Made by a program: the position numbers and the translations under genes | DNA from: Microbacterium sp. Leaf320 | Lineage (GTDB): Bacteria; Actinomycetota; Actinomycetes; Actinomycetales; Microbacteriaceae | NCBI RefSeq assembly: GCF_001423485.1 | Contig: NZ_LMOD01000001.1 | Location: forward strand, 564,617-628,616 | Length of the DNA: 64,000 nucleotides | Direction: 5' to 3' | Notes under the pieces: generated by a model | Seen by the model: only the letters and a program-made list of their open reading frames with translations | Told to the model about the DNA's origin: nothing | Database searches by the model: none | Shown: positions 7,557 to 17,224 of the stretch, one piece after another | Numbering within the stretch: position 1 is the first letter of the stretch | Layout of the letters: every line of letters begins with the position of its first letter

Positions 7557-9221
7557 ATGAACCCTGAAACGCTCGCCTCAGCCATCCTCGCCGTCCTCGC
7601 ACCGATCGCCGAGGAACGACGTCCGGGCGAGCCGCTCGCGCTCGCCGTATCCGACATCGTGCTCGACCGTCCGCGCAACCGCGACCACGGCGACTGGGCC
7701 TCGAACATCGCGATGCGTCTGGCGAAGCCGTTCGGCACCAACCCCCGCGAACTCGCACAGCAGATCGCCGACGGACTTGCGAAGGTCGACGGCATCGCGA
7801 GCACCGAGGTCGCAGGCCCCGGGTTCATCAACATCCGTCTCGACGCGGCGGCCGCCGGCGCGCTGGCGAAGCTGATCGTCGACGCGGGAGTCGAGTACGG
7901 CCACAACGACTCGCGCTCCGACGAGGTGATCAACCTCGAGTTCGTGTCGGCGAACCCGACAGGACCGATCCACCTCGGTGGCACCCGCTGGGCCGCGGTC
8001 GGTGATTCGCTCGCCCGCATGCTCGCCTCTCAGGGAGCGAAGGTCACCCGCGAGTACTACTTCAACGATCACGGCGGACAGATCGATCGCTTCGCACGCA
8101 GTCTGGTCGCCGCTCACCTGGGTGAGCCGACCCCCGAAGACGGCTACGGCGGCGGTTACATCCTCGACATCGCGAAGCGCGTCGAACTCGCCTACGACGG
8201 CGACCTGTCGACCCTGTCGCCGGAAGACCTGCAGGAGGCCTTCCGCGCGAACGGCGTGAACCTGATGTTCGACGAGATCAAGGCAAGCCTGCATGAGTTC
8301 GGCGTCGACTTCGACGTCTACTTCCATGAGAACGACCTGCATGAGTCGGGGGCTGTCGAGCGCGCCATCTCGCGGCTCCAGGAGCTCGGCCACATGTTCG
8401 AGGCCGATGGCGCGCTGTGGCTGCGCACGACGGAGTTCGGCGACGACAAGGATCGCGTGGTCGTGAAGTCCGACGGACAGCCGGCGTACATCTCCGGCGA
8501 CCTGGCGTACTACCTCGACAAGCGCGAGCGCGGCTTCAACCGATGCATCATCATGCTGGGTGCCGATCATCACGGCTACGTGCAGCGCCTCATGGCGATG
8601 TGCGCGGCATTCGGTGACGAGCCCAACGTCAACCTGCAGATCCTCATCGGGCAGATGGTCAACCTGGTGCGCGACGGTCAGCCGATGCGCATGTCCAAGC
8701 GCGCGGGCACCGTGGTGACGCTCGAGGACCTCGTCGAGATCGTCGGCGTGGATGCGGCGCGCTACGCGCTGACCCGGAGCTCGACCGACTCCAACCTCGA
8801 CATCGATCTCGACGTCCTGCAGAAGCGCACGAACGACAATCCGGTGTTCTACGTCCAGTACGCGCACGCCCGCACGCATAACGTGGGGCGCAACGCGGCC
8901 GATTCCGGTGTCGACCGCTCGGAGTTCGCTCCCGAGACGCTCACGCACGAGACGGAGGGCGCGCTGCTCGGTGCTCTGCAGGAGTTCCCGCGCATCGTCG
9001 CCTACGCCGCCGAGGTCCGCGAACCGCACCGTGTCGCGCGCTACCTCGAGGAGCTCGCCGGCCTGTATCACCGCTGGTACGACAACTGCCGCGTGATCCC
9101 CCAGGGCGACGACCCGATCGAGACCGTGCACCGCACGCGCCTGTGGCTCAACGATGCCGCGGGGCAGGTCTTCCGCAACGGTCTCGACCTCCTCGGCGTG
9201 TCCGCTCCCGAGCGGATGTGA
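7557..9221 (+). CDS. argS: arginyl-tRNA synthetase
   Basis: A 554-residue class I aminoacyl-tRNA synthetase that charges tRNA-Arg with arginine in the cytoplasm. The N-terminal Add-1 domain is followed by the signature [14 protein letters not shown], whose HLGG (about residue 139) is the HIGH motif. MRMSKRAGT (about 378-386) is the KMSKS-equivalent loop. The C-terminal helical anticodon-binding domain includes [14 protein letters not shown]. Length is normal for the family. The gene is divergent from the SGNH hydrolase and close to tRNA-Arg(CCG). In related bacteria argS often precedes lysA; here an LmeA-like gene and a BrkB gene lie between them. Confidence 0.97.
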   Translation: MNPETLASAILAVLAPIAEERRPGEPLALAVSDIVLDRPRNRDHGDWASNIAMRLAKPFGTNPRELAQQIADGLAKVDGIASTEVAGPGFINIRLDAAAAGALAKLIVDAGVEYGHNDSRSDEVINLEFVSANPTGPIHLGGTRWAAVGDSLARMLASQGAKVTREYYFNDHGGQIDRFARSLVAAHLGEPTPEDGYGGGYILDIAKRVELAYDGDLSTLSPEDLQEAFRANGVNLMFDEIKASLHEFGVDFDVYFHENDLHESGAVERAISRLQELGHMFEADGALWLRTTEFGDDKDRVVVKSDGQPAYISGDLAYYLDKRERGFNRCIIMLGADHHGYVQRLMAMCAAFGDEPNVNLQILIGQMVNLVRDGQPMRMSKRAGTVVTLEDLVEIVGVDAARYALTRSSTDSNLDIDLDVLQKRTNDNPVFYVQYAHARTHNVGRNAADSGVDRSEFAPETLTHETEGALLGALQEFPRIVAYAAEVREPHRVARYLEELAGLYHRWYDNCRVIPQGDDPIETVHRTRLWLNDAAGQVFRNGLDLLGVSAPERM

Positions 9222-9258
9222 CTCGGCCGCCGTCCGCACCGTAGGGCAGGATGGCAGC

Positions 9259-10110
9259 ATGAGCGACGACAACCACACCCTCCCTTACCCCGCCGCTGAT
9301 TCCGAGCATCCGACGCTTGTGATCCCGGGGGAGAAGGATGCTGTCGCCGCCGCGCCCGCGAAGCGCAAGCGCAAGAGGTGGCCGTGGGTGCTGCTCATCA
9401 TCGTGGTCGTGCTGGCACTGCTGGCCGTCGCAGCGGAGCTCGTGGTGCGTTCGGTCCTTCCCGGGATCGTGCGCGGAATCGTGATCGATCAGCTCGATCT
9501 GCCCGCCGACCAGGAGCTCGAGGTGCAGGCTGACGGCATCCTGATCCCGCAGCTGATCGGCGGAACGCTCGACACCCTTCATCTCTCGACGGATTCCGTG
9601 ACATTGCAGGGGATCACCGGCGCGGTCGACGTCACCGCGACCGGGGTGCCGTTGCGTGGCGGCGACCTGAGCGGGGCGACCGGGACGATCCGGATCGACG
9701 AGTCGCAGTTCACCACTCTGCTCGCCGGCACCGATCTTCCCGTCGACACCGTGACGCTCGAGGCTCCGAACGCGACCGTCGCCGGAACGGTGAGCGTCCT
9801 CGGCATCGCGATCCCCGTCTCGCTCACGGTGACACCCGGAATCGCCGAGGGCGACCTGGAGCTGACCCCCGTGGGGCTCACGATCGGCGGCCTCGAGGTC
9901 GACGCGGATCAGGTCGGATCCTCTCTCGGATCCCTGGGTGATCGCCTCACCGAGACGCAGCGTGTGTGCATCGCCGACCAGCTCCCCGCCGGCATCACCC
10001 TGACGGGGCTCGAGATCGACGGCACGGAGGCTGTGATCGACGTGGATGTCGACGGTGCGATCGCGACCGACGCGAGTCTGCTCGACAAGGGTGTGTGCCC
10101 CCAGAGCTGA
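9259..10110 (+). CDS. LmeA-like phospholipid-binding protein (DUF2993)
   Basis: 283 residues. A cytoplasmic tail ending in KRKRKR precedes one membrane helix (about 40-62). The rest is an extracytoplasmic beta-rich domain with repeating strand patterns (LDTLHLSTDSVTLQGITG, GLTIGGLEVDADQVG). LmeA proteins of actinobacteria bind phospholipid and help mannan/lipomannan elongation at the membrane. The start at 9259 is favoured: CAGGAT ends 6 nt upstream, matching the leaderless pattern, and the longer frame upstream overlaps argS. The gene converges on the BrkB gene with 2 nt between the stop codons. Confidence 0.8.
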   Translation: MSDDNHTLPYPAADSEHPTLVIPGEKDAVAAAPAKRKRKRWPWVLLIIVVVLALLAVAAELVVRSVLPGIVRGIVIDQLDLPADQELEVQADGILIPQLIGGTLDTLHLSTDSVTLQGITGAVDVTATGVPLRGGDLSGATGTIRIDESQFTTLLAGTDLPVDTVTLEAPNATVAGTVSVLGIAIPVSLTVTPGIAEGDLELTPVGLTIGGLEVDADQVGSSLGSLGDRLTETQRVCIADQLPAGITLTGLEIDGTEAVIDVDVDGAIATDASLLDKGVCPQS

Positions 10111-10112
10111 GG

Positions 10113-11168
10113 TCAGTCGGCGGTCGAGCCGGTACGGAACTCCTTCTCGGCCTTCTGCGCGGCGCGCAGCTCGTCGGTCGCGAGCGCGACCTCTGCCTCA
10201 GCGCGCTGTACGCGCCGCTGCGGGAACGTCGTCGCACCGAATCGGGCGTGCACGCGGTCATGACGCTCCTCCTCCGACGTGACGATGTACGCGCAGGAGA
10301 TCAGGATCACCTGGGTCGACAGGTTGAGCCAGATCAGCAGGGCCAGCAGAGAGGCGAACGACGCGAGCAGCGGATTGCTCGTGGCGCCTCCGATGAAGAG
10401 ACCCGACAGCTCCTGGAGCACGAGGAGTCCGATTCCACCCAGCAACGCGCCGGTCCACAGCGACCGCGCCGACGGACGCGTGCCCGAGAGCAGCCGGAAG
10501 ACACCGGCGATCAGGGCGGTGTCGAGCGCGAGCACGACGACGAGCGACACGATGCGGATGCTCCAGGTAGCTGGGGCGGAATCGTCGGCGATGCCGAGCA
10601 GTCCGGCGATCCAGGTGATGCCGATGCGGCCGATGAAGGTGACCGCGGCTGCGGCCACGAATGCGAGGCCGATGCCGATCGCGAGCAGGAGGTTGCGCAG
10701 CATCACCCAGATGAAGAGGATGTCGGCCTGGGCCGTGCCCGCGAGGAGCCGCACGGCGGTGCGGAGGGAGCCGACGGCGGCGAGAGCCGAACCGGTGAGC
10801 GCGATGACCGAGATCGCACCGGCGATCGAGAGCGAGACCGGGGCCTCGAGGTCGGACGGGTCGATGATCCCGCCGTCGCCGATGAGACCGGGGACGACCG
10901 ACTGCACCGCGGCGATGATCGCCTTCCATGCGTCTGGGTTGCCTGCGAGCCACAGCGCCGCAATCGAGAACCCGAGCAGGACGCCCGCGAACACGCTGAA
11001 CAGTGCCCGGTACGTCACACTGTCGGCGAGCATCGGGCCTCGGCGCTCCGAGTACAGCAGGAAGGCGCGGACCGGCCGCCGTGTGAGCGCCCAGCGGATG
11101 GCGGCAGCGCTCACGCGCGCGATCAGGCCGGGACGGTCGGCGTCGGGTGCTGCGGAGTCGGTGCTCAT
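10113..11168 (-). CDS. YihY/virulence factor BrkB family membrane protein
   Basis: 351 residues with about six membrane helices after an amphipathic N terminus. Typical features are an early SVTYRALFSVFAGVLLG segment, WVMLRNLLLAIGIGLAF, and LLIWLNLSTQVILISCAYI near the end of the membrane domain. The C-terminal 60 residues are a charged helix (EEERHDRVHARFG ... RAEAEVALATDELRAAQKAEKEF). The family was once called RNase BN in error; its real role is unknown and transport has been proposed. The ATG at 11168 has TAAGGT 6 nt upstream and no ribosome-binding site. Confidence 0.85.
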   Translation of the reverse strand: MSTDSAAPDADRPGLIARVSAAAIRWALTRRPVRAFLLYSERRGPMLADSVTYRALFSVFAGVLLGFSIAALWLAGNPDAWKAIIAAVQSVVPGLIGDGGIIDPSDLEAPVSLSIAGAISVIALTGSALAAVGSLRTAVRLLAGTAQADILFIWVMLRNLLLAIGIGLAFVAAAAVTFIGRIGITWIAGLLGIADDSAPATWSIRIVSLVVVLALDTALIAGVFRLLSGTRPSARSLWTGALLGGIGLLVLQELSGLFIGGATSNPLLASFASLLALLIWLNLSTQVILISCAYIVTSEEERHDRVHARFGATTFPQRRVQRAEAEVALATDELRAAQKAEKEFRTGSTAD

Positions 11169-11174
11169 GCCACC

Positions 11175-11180
11175 ACCTTA
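11175..11180 (-). promoter_or_regulatory. -10 box TAAGGT, leaderless start
   Basis: TAAGGT on the minus strand ends 6 nt before the ATG of the BrkB-family gene. Confidence 0.5.
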
Positions 11181-11253
11181 CGAGTGGCCGACAAGTGCTT
11201 TCAGGGGGTTGACGTCGGGCGTCACCATGACGGATGCGGCATGGAGGGTGCCC

Positions 11254-11259
11254 TAGAAT
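11254..11259 (+). promoter_or_regulatory. -10 box TAGAAT upstream of lysA
   Basis: A near-consensus -10 hexamer lies 58 nt before the chosen TTG start of lysA and 16 nt before an in-frame GTG (11276). It makes a start at the earlier ATG 11234 unlikely, because that ATG lies upstream of the -10 box. Confidence 0.5.
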
Positions 11260-11317
11260 CGGGGTCATCCTCGCAGTGCGCGTTCCCGCCCGAGACCCGT
11301 CCCACGATTGGTGTTCC

Positions 11318-12727
11318 TTGCTTTCCCCTGCCGATTCGCTCGCCCCGGAATGGCTCGTCGAGCCCGACGATGCGAACGATCTCCCGACCGCCGTGTGGCC
11401 TGCGTCCACGATCCGCGACTCCGACGGGGTCGTCCAGCTGGCCGGAATCGCCGCCACCGAACTCGCCCAGACCTACGGCACACCGCTCCTCGTGATCGAT
11501 GAAGACGAGGTGCGCACCCGTGCACGGGCGTTCAGACTCGCCTTCGACGAGGCTGCTGCCGAGCACGGCACGACCGCTCAGGTCTACTACGCGGGCAAGG
11601 CGCTGCTGACCACGACGATCGCCCGGTGGGTGGTCGATGAGGGACTCCGCATCGACGTGTGCACCGGGGGAGAGCTCGCGGTCGCTCTCGCAGCAGGAGT
11701 CGCACCCGCATCGATGGGTTTCCACGGGAACAACAAGTCGGTCGCCGAGCTCGAACGCGCCGTCGAGGTGGGTGTCGGGACGATCATCGTCGACAGCGAT
11801 ATCGAGATCGAGCGGCTGGCGGCGATCACCGCTCGCACCGGCGCGACCCAGCGCGTGCTGGTTCGGGTCATCAGCGGCGTGCACGCCGAGACGCACGACT
11901 TCCTCGCGACCGCCCACGAAGACCAGAAGTTCGGTTTCCCGCTGCCCGAGGCGGAGCGGGCAGTCGCGCGCATCCGTGAGATCCCCGGCATCGACTTCGC
12001 GGGTCTGCACTGCCACATCGGCTCGCAGATCTTCGGCGTCGCCGGCTTCCGGGAATCCGCGTCCCGCGTGCTCGAACTCCATGCCGCACTCCTCGAGGGC
12101 GGACCCGTCCCGCAGCTCAATCTGGGCGGCGGCTTCGGCATCGCCTACACGAGCGTCGACGACCCGACGCCGATCGAGACGCTTGCAGGCGAGATCGTGA
12201 CAGCGGTCGCCGAAGGCTGTGCGGCACGCGGTATCGCTGTTCCGGCGCTGTCGTTCGAACCCGGCCGAGCCATCGTCGGCACCGCCGGCGTGACGATCTA
12301 CGAGGTCGGGACGACGAAGGACGTGGCACTGGAGTCAGGTGCCACCCGTCGGTACATCAGCGTCGACGGTGGCATGAGCGACAACGCCCGTCCTGCACTC
12401 TACGGAGCCCAGTTCTCGGCCCGGCTGGCCTCACGAGTCGGCGTGGGCGTTCCGCAGCTGAGCCGCGTCGTCGGCAAGCACTGCGAGTCGGGCGACATCG
12501 TCGTCGATCATGAGTTCCTCCCGGCCGACGTCACGCCCGGCGATCTCCTGGCGGTGCCGGCGACGGGTGCCTACTGCGCGCCTCTCGCGAGCAACTACAA
12601 CCATGTTCCCCGCCCTCCGATCGTCGCCGTCCGCGACGGTCGGTCGACGATCATCGTCCGCGGCGAGACGATCGCCGACGTCCTCTCTCGGGATGCGGGC
12701 ATCGAAGCGTCCCAGAACCACCGGTGA
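11318..12727 (+). CDS. lysA: diaminopimelate decarboxylase
   Basis: About 469 residues. A PLP-dependent fold-III decarboxylase that turns meso-diaminopimelate into L-lysine. Visible landmarks are YYAGKALLTT (PLP lysine), LHCHIGSQIF, LNLGGGFGIAY (phosphate-binding glycines), EPGRAIVG and the C-terminal CESGDI segment with the substrate cysteine. The start is uncertain: the upstream ATG (11234) precedes a TAGAAT -10 box, so TTG 11318 (MLSPADSLAPEWL) or GTG 11276 are more likely; TTG matches the usual N-terminal length. It is the first gene of the lysA-hom-thrB aspartate-family run. Confidence 0.94.
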   Translation: MLSPADSLAPEWLVEPDDANDLPTAVWPASTIRDSDGVVQLAGIAATELAQTYGTPLLVIDEDEVRTRARAFRLAFDEAAAEHGTTAQVYYAGKALLTTTIARWVVDEGLRIDVCTGGELAVALAAGVAPASMGFHGNNKSVAELERAVEVGVGTIIVDSDIEIERLAAITARTGATQRVLVRVISGVHAETHDFLATAHEDQKFGFPLPEAERAVARIREIPGIDFAGLHCHIGSQIFGVAGFRESASRVLELHAALLEGGPVPQLNLGGGFGIAYTSVDDPTPIETLAGEIVTAVAEGCAARGIAVPALSFEPGRAIVGTAGVTIYEVGTTKDVALESGATRRYISVDGGMSDNARPALYGAQFSARLASRVGVGVPQLSRVVGKHCESGDIVVDHEFLPADVTPGDLLAVPATGAYCAPLASNYNHVPRPPIVAVRDGRSTIIVRGETIADVLSRDAGIEASQNHR

Positions 12728-12791
12728 GCCGCGCGTCACACGATGCGGCAGCCGACGACACACGACTGATCCACCCTCCTAAGGAGTAGCA

Positions 12792-14099
12792 ATGACGACT
12801 GAGTACCGACGACTTCGGGTGGCGCTTCTGGGCGCCGGCGCGGTCGGCTCCCAGGTGGCCGACCTGCTGCTGCGTCACGGCGACGAGCTCGCCGACCGCG
12901 CGGGAGCCTCGCTCGAACTGGCGGGCATCGCCGTGCGCAACCTCGACGCGCCCCGTGAGACGGACCTGCCCAAGGAGCTGTTCACGACCGACGCGGAGTC
13001 GCTGATCCTCGGCTCCGACATCGTGATCGAGCTGATCGGCGGCATCGAGCCGGCGCGCACGAGCATCCTGCAGGCGATCGGCTCCGGCGCAGACGTCGTC
13101 ACCGCCAACAAGGCGCTGCTCGCCACGCACGGCCCCGAGCTGTTCGAGGCTGCCGACCGCGTCGGCGCCTCCGTCTACTACGAGGCCGCTGCCGCCGGTG
13201 CGATCCCGATCATCCGCCCGCTGCGCGACTCGCTCGCCGGCGACCGGGTCGTCCGCATCATGGGCATCGTGAACGGCACCACCAACTACATCCTCGACCG
13301 CATGGACACCGAGGGTGCCGACTTCGCCGACGTGCTCGCCGACGCCCAGCGACTCGGCTACGCGGAGGCCGACCCCACGGCCGACGTCGAGGGGTACGAC
13401 GCCGCGCAGAAGGCTGCGATCCTCGCGAGCCTCGCCTTCCACACGGCTGTCCCGCTCGACGCCGTCTACCGCGAGGGCATCACCTCGATCACCGCATCGA
13501 TGATCGACGAGGCTCGCGCGGCCGGATTCGTGATCAAGCTGCTCGCGGTCTGCGAGCGCATCGAGGCCAACGGCGCGGAGTCGATCTCGGTGCGCGTCTA
13601 CCCGGCGCTCGTCCCGAAGACCCACCCGCTCGCGTCGGTACACGGTGCGAACAACGCGGTGTTCGTCGAGGCAGAGGCGGCAGGCTCGCTCATGTTCTAC
13701 GGCGCAGGCGCGGGCGGTGTCCAGACGGCATCCGCCGTCCTCGGCGATGTCGTCTCGGCGGCCCGCCGCCACATCGCCGGCGGCGTCGGCGTGGGGGAGT
13801 CCACCAGGGCGAACCTGCCGGTCGTGCCGATCGGCCACGTCACCACGCGCTACCAGATCACTCTCGAGGTCTCAGACGCCCCCGGCGTCCTCGCGACCGT
13901 CGCCGGCATCCTGAGCGACGGCGACGTCTCGGTCGCCACGGTCGTCCAGACGGTCGAGGGCGAAGACGAGCCCACCGCCCGCCTCGTCATCGGCACGCAC
14001 CGGGCCACCGATGCGGCTCTCAGCGCGACCGTCGACGCACTCGCCGACAGCTCGGTCGTCGAGCGCGTCGTTTCGGTGCTGCGTGTGGAAGGCGAATGA
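12792..14099 (+). CDS. hom: homoserine dehydrogenase
   Basis: 435 residues. It reduces aspartate semialdehyde to homoserine, the branch point to threonine and methionine. An N-terminal Rossmann motif (LLGAGAVGSQVADLL) is followed by the catalytic region with GIVNGTTNYIL and EADPTADVEGYDAAQKAAILA. A C-terminal ACT domain (YQITLEVSDAPGVLATVAGIL, from about 355) is the usual site of threonine feedback. A strong ribosome-binding site (AAGGAG, 12781-12786) sits 5 nt before the ATG. The stop overlaps the thrB start by 4 nt (ATGA), so the two are translationally coupled. Confidence 0.97.
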   Translation: MTTEYRRLRVALLGAGAVGSQVADLLLRHGDELADRAGASLELAGIAVRNLDAPRETDLPKELFTTDAESLILGSDIVIELIGGIEPARTSILQAIGSGADVVTANKALLATHGPELFEAADRVGASVYYEAAAAGAIPIIRPLRDSLAGDRVVRIMGIVNGTTNYILDRMDTEGADFADVLADAQRLGYAEADPTADVEGYDAAQKAAILASLAFHTAVPLDAVYREGITSITASMIDEARAAGFVIKLLAVCERIEANGAESISVRVYPALVPKTHPLASVHGANNAVFVEAEAAGSLMFYGAGAGGVQTASAVLGDVVSAARRHIAGGVGVGESTRANLPVVPIGHVTTRYQITLEVSDAPGVLATVAGILSDGDVSVATVVQTVEGEDEPTARLVIGTHRATDAALSATVDALADSSVVERVVSVLRVEGE

Positions 14100-15031
14100 C
14101 GGTGGCATCAGCGCGCACGGTCGAGGTGACCGTACCCGCCACCAGCGCGAACCTGGGCCCCGGCTTCGACACGCTCGGGCTCGCGCTGAGCGTCTACGAC
14201 ACCCTCATGGTCACGGAGTTGCCCGCCGGTGAGCTCGAGATCGAGGTGTCGGGTTCCGGCTCGGCCGAGATCCCGCGCGACGCATCGAACCTGATCGTCC
14301 GGACGATCGCGCATGTCTACGCCGACGTCGATCGTGCGCTTCCCGGGCTGCGGATCGTCGCGGAGAACGGCGTTCCGCACGGCCGAGGTCTCGGCTCCTC
14401 CGGAGCGGCGGTGGCCGCGGGCATCCTTGCGGCCAAGGGCCTGCTCGAGGGCGACGTCGAGATCAGCGACGCCGACATGCTGCGCCTCGCGACCGAGATC
14501 GAAGGGCACCCCGACAACGTGGCTCCCGCCCTCTTCGGCGGACTCACGATCGCGTGGATGGGCGAGCGGGGCGCGCAGCACAAGAAGCTGCTCGTGCACC
14601 GCGGTGTCTCCCCTCTCGTGCTCGTGCCGTCGTACACGATGTCGACCTCGAAGGCCCGTTCGCTCCAGCCGCCTCAGGTCTCGACCGCGGATGCCGTCTT
14701 CAACCTCTCGCGCTCGGCGCTGCTCATCGCGGCTCTCACCCAGAGCCCCGAGCTGCTGCTCGACGCGACGGCTGATCGCCTTCATCAGGACTACCGCGCC
14801 GAGGCGATGCCCGAGACGCAGCGTCTCGTTCAGGCTCTGCGCGCTGCAGGCTTCGCCGCTGTGGTGTCCGGCGCCGGACCCAGTGTGCTCGTGCTCGCCG
14901 ACGGGCCCGGCAGCCGTCAGGACGCCGTGGAACTCGCCGAATCCACCACCGACACCCCGTGGGAAGCGCTGCTGCTCGCGGTCGACGTGCGTGGTGGTAC
15001 AGTGGGGAATCGAGCGGAGGGCTCCACGTAA
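14096..15031 (+). CDS. thrB: homoserine kinase
   Basis: 311 residues of the GHMP kinase family. It phosphorylates homoserine on the way to threonine. The family signature PATSANLGPGFDTLG is at residues 12-26 and the ATP loop NGVPHGRGLGSSGAAV at about 90-105. A C-terminal GAGPSVLVLAD motif completes the fold. The ATG overlaps the hom stop. Threonine synthase is not in this window. The last codons overlap a possible promoter for rho (TACAGT at 14998-15003). Confidence 0.96.
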   Translation: MTVASARTVEVTVPATSANLGPGFDTLGLALSVYDTLMVTELPAGELEIEVSGSGSAEIPRDASNLIVRTIAHVYADVDRALPGLRIVAENGVPHGRGLGSSGAAVAAGILAAKGLLEGDVEISDADMLRLATEIEGHPDNVAPALFGGLTIAWMGERGAQHKKLLVHRGVSPLVLVPSYTMSTSKARSLQPPQVSTADAVFNLSRSALLIAALTQSPELLLDATADRLHQDYRAEAMPETQRLVQALRAAGFAAVVSGAGPSVLVLADGPGSRQDAVELAESTTDTPWEALLLAVDVRGGTVGNRAEGST

Positions 15032-15227
15032 CTGCGTGAATCTGGCCCCATTGCAACTCTGCAAGACCCGCACGCAAACCCCTGTGGCACTGCTCTCACC
15101 GAGAACTCGTTCTTTTCGAGAACCCAGTGCCGAGGCTGGCTGACGCCGAGCGTCAGCCCGTGCGACCGCGCGCAGCACCCGTTGTGCGCGTACCGCTCAC
15201 GTCTCCGAGACCAAAGAGGGAGTACTC
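15032..15227 (+). promoter_or_regulatory. long 5' leader of rho with hairpin
   Basis: A 196-bp gap without a gene. A candidate -10 (TACAGT, 14998-15003) sits just inside thrB, so the rho mRNA may carry a leader of over 200 nt. It contains a perfect 9-bp hairpin with a 3-nt loop (15138-15146 with 15150-15158) and two direct copies of CGAGAAC near 15100-15120. Long leaders before rho commonly allow autoregulation by Rho itself; that role is inferred here. Confidence 0.4.
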
Positions 15228-17213
15228 GTGGAGAATTTCTCCGAGACCCAGAACGACCAGGCGGCACCCGCCGCCGCTGCTCCGGCCAAGGCCGCGAGCT
15301 CCGACGCCGCGACCACCGCTGCGACCGAAGTGGCTCCGGCCCGCAAGCGTGCACCGCGCCGCGCGACCACCGCGACGGCGTCCGCCAAGGCGGAGAAGGC
15401 CGCGGCAGCCGATGCCGCCTCCGACAGCGCATCGGCGAAGTCCGAGGCGCCCGCGAAGTCCGAGGCGCCTGCGAAGTCCGAGGCGCCTGCTGCCGACGCT
15501 CCGGCCGCCGATGCCGCACCCAAGGCGAAGGCTCCTCGTCGAAGCCGCGCGAAGAAGGCCGACGCCGAGCCCGCAGCCGAGGCGCCCGCAGCCGAGTCGT
15601 CTGCTGCTCCGGCCGCTGACGCCGCTCCGGCCGCCGATGCGGCTCCTGCCGCCGACTCGTCCGACACGCCTGCGAAGACCACCGGTCGCGGCCGCCGCAC
15701 CGCCAAGAAGCCGGCAGCCGACGCCGAGGCCCCGGCCGCCGAGAAGCCTGCCGAGTCCGCCCCGGCAGACTCCGCTCCCGCCGCCGATTCCTCCTCCGAC
15801 TCCGCTGACGGCGGCGACGAGCAGGGTGGTCGCGGTCGCAACCGCAACCGCAGCCGCAACCGCGGACGCGGCCAGAACGGCAACGGCCAGGCCGGCGAGC
15901 AGCAGCAGGCGCAGCAGCAGCCGTCGCAGCAGCAGCAGCAGAACGCCTCCGATGACGAGGGCGGCAACGGCCGCAACCGTCAGCGCAACAAGCGCCGCGG
16001 CGGAGCGCCGACCGACGAGTTCGACACCGAGATCGGCGAGGACGACGTCCTGATCCCGATCGCCGGAATCCTCGACGTGCTCGACAACTACGCCTTCGTC
16101 CGCACGACCGGCTACCTCGCCGGCCCCAGCGACGTCTACGTCTCGCTCGGACAGGTCAAGAAGTACAACCTGCGCAAGGGCGACGCGATCGTCGGCTCGA
16201 TCAAGCAGCCTCGCGAGGGCGAGCAGCAGGGCCGTCAGAAGTACAACGCCCTGGTCAAGGTCGACTCGATCAACGGCCTGTCCATCGACGACGCGGCCAC
16301 CCGCGTCGAGTTCGGCAAGCTCACCCCGCTCTACCCGCAGGAGCGCCTGCGTCTCGAGACGGCACCTGAGAAGCTGACCCAGCGCATCATCGACCTCGTC
16401 GCGCCTGTCGGCAAGGGTCAGCGCGGTCTCATCGTCGCGCCGCCGAAGGCCGGCAAGACGATCGTCCTGCAGCAGATCGCCAACGCGATCGCCCAGAACA
16501 ACCCCGAGGTCCACCTCATGGTCGTGCTCGTCGACGAGCGCCCCGAAGAGGTCACCGACATGGAGCGCACGGTCAAGGGCGAGGTCATCGCCTCGACCTT
16601 CGACCGACCGGCGGAGGACCACACCACTGTGGCTGAACTCGCGATCGAGCGCGCCAAGCGTCTCGTCGAGCTGGGCCGCGACGTCGTCGTGCTGCTCGAC
16701 TCGATCACCCGCCTCGGTCGTGCGTACAACCTCGCGGCACCGGCATCCGGACGCGTGCTGTCGGGCGGCGTCGACGCGTCGGCGCTGTACCCGCCGAAGC
16801 GCTTCTTCGGTGCGGCTCGAAACATCGAGAACGGCGGATCCCTCACGATCCTCGCCACGGCTCTCGTCGAGACCGGCTCCAAGATGGACGAGGTCATCTT
16901 CGAGGAGTTCAAGGGCACCGGCAACAGCGAGCTGCGGCTTTCCCGTCAGCTCGCCGACAAGCGCATCTTCCCCGCGGTCGACGTCAACGCGTCGAGCACC
17001 CGCCGTGAAGAGATGCTGCTGTCGGCCGACGAGGTCAAGATCACCTGGAAGCTGCGTCGCGCTCTTGCGGGCCTCGACCAGCAGCAGGCTCTCGAGGTCG
17101 TCCTGGGCAAGCTCAAGGAGACCCACTCGAACGTCGAGTTCCTGGTGCAGATGCAGAAGTCGATTCCGACGCTCCCCTCGGGTGCGCACGGTCACGACAA
17201 CAACATCCGCTGA
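15228..17213 (+). CDS. rho: transcription termination factor Rho
   Basis: 661 residues, a hexameric RNA-dependent ATPase that ends transcription. The catalytic part is standard: a cold-shock-like RNA domain ([18 protein letters not shown], from about 275), Walker [10 protein letters not shown] (about 405), Walker [16 protein letters not shown], and the R/Q-loop region. The first about 265 residues are low-complexity: Ala/Pro/Lys/Glu-rich, three KSEAPA repeats, an Arg/Asn/Gly stretch ([16 protein letters not shown]) and a Gln run. I find no N-terminal helical (Rho_N, SAP-like) domain in it. The start is GTG at 15228 with a purine-rich site upstream. prfA follows 11 nt after the stop. Confidence 0.97.
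   Translation: MENFSETQNDQAAPAAAAPAKAASSDAATTAATEVAPARKRAPRRATTATASAKAEKAAAADAASDSASAKSEAPAKSEAPAKSEAPAADAPAADAAPKAKAPRRSRAKKADAEPAAEAPAAESSAAPAADAAPAADAAPAADSSDTPAKTTGRGRRTAKKPAADAEAPAAEKPAESAPADSAPAADSSSDSADGGDEQGGRGRNRNRSRNRGRGQNGNGQAGEQQQAQQQPSQQQQQNASDDEGGNGRNRQRNKRRGGAPTDEFDTEIGEDDVLIPIAGILDVLDNYAFVRTTGYLAGPSDVYVSLGQVKKYNLRKGDAIVGSIKQPREGEQQGRQKYNALVKVDSINGLSIDDAATRVEFGKLTPLYPQERLRLETAPEKLTQRIIDLVAPVGKGQRGLIVAPPKAGKTIVLQQIANAIAQNNPEVHLMVVLVDERPEEVTDMERTVKGEVIASTFDRPAEDHTTVAELAIERAKRLVELGRDVVVLLDSITRLGRAYNLAAPASGRVLSGGVDASALYPPKRFFGAARNIENGGSLTILATALVETGSKMDEVIFEEFKGTGNSELRLSRQLADKRIFPAVDVNASSTRREEMLLSADEVKITWKLRRALAGLDQQQALEVVLGKLKETHSNVEFLVQMQKSIPTLPSGAHGHDNNIR
15438..15491 (+). repeat. 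three 18-bp tandem repeats in rho
   Basis: Units 15438-15455, 15456-15473 and 15474-15491 begin AAGTCCGAGGCGCC and encode KSEAPA three times in the disordered part of Rho. They differ by one or two bases, as expected for recent slippage. Confidence 0.85.
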
Positions 17214-17224
17214 GCGGAGCCGCT

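Noticed and set aside
7578..9278. Long minus-strand open frame of 566 codons opposite argS
   Set aside because: It is a shadow of argS produced by high GC at third codon positions; the product is His/Val/Arg-rich without any family pattern.
15153..17195. Minus-strand open frame of 680 codons opposite rho
   Set aside because: Runs of Leu/Arg/Gly come from reading the Ala/Arg-rich rho tail backwards; rho has a complete family match.
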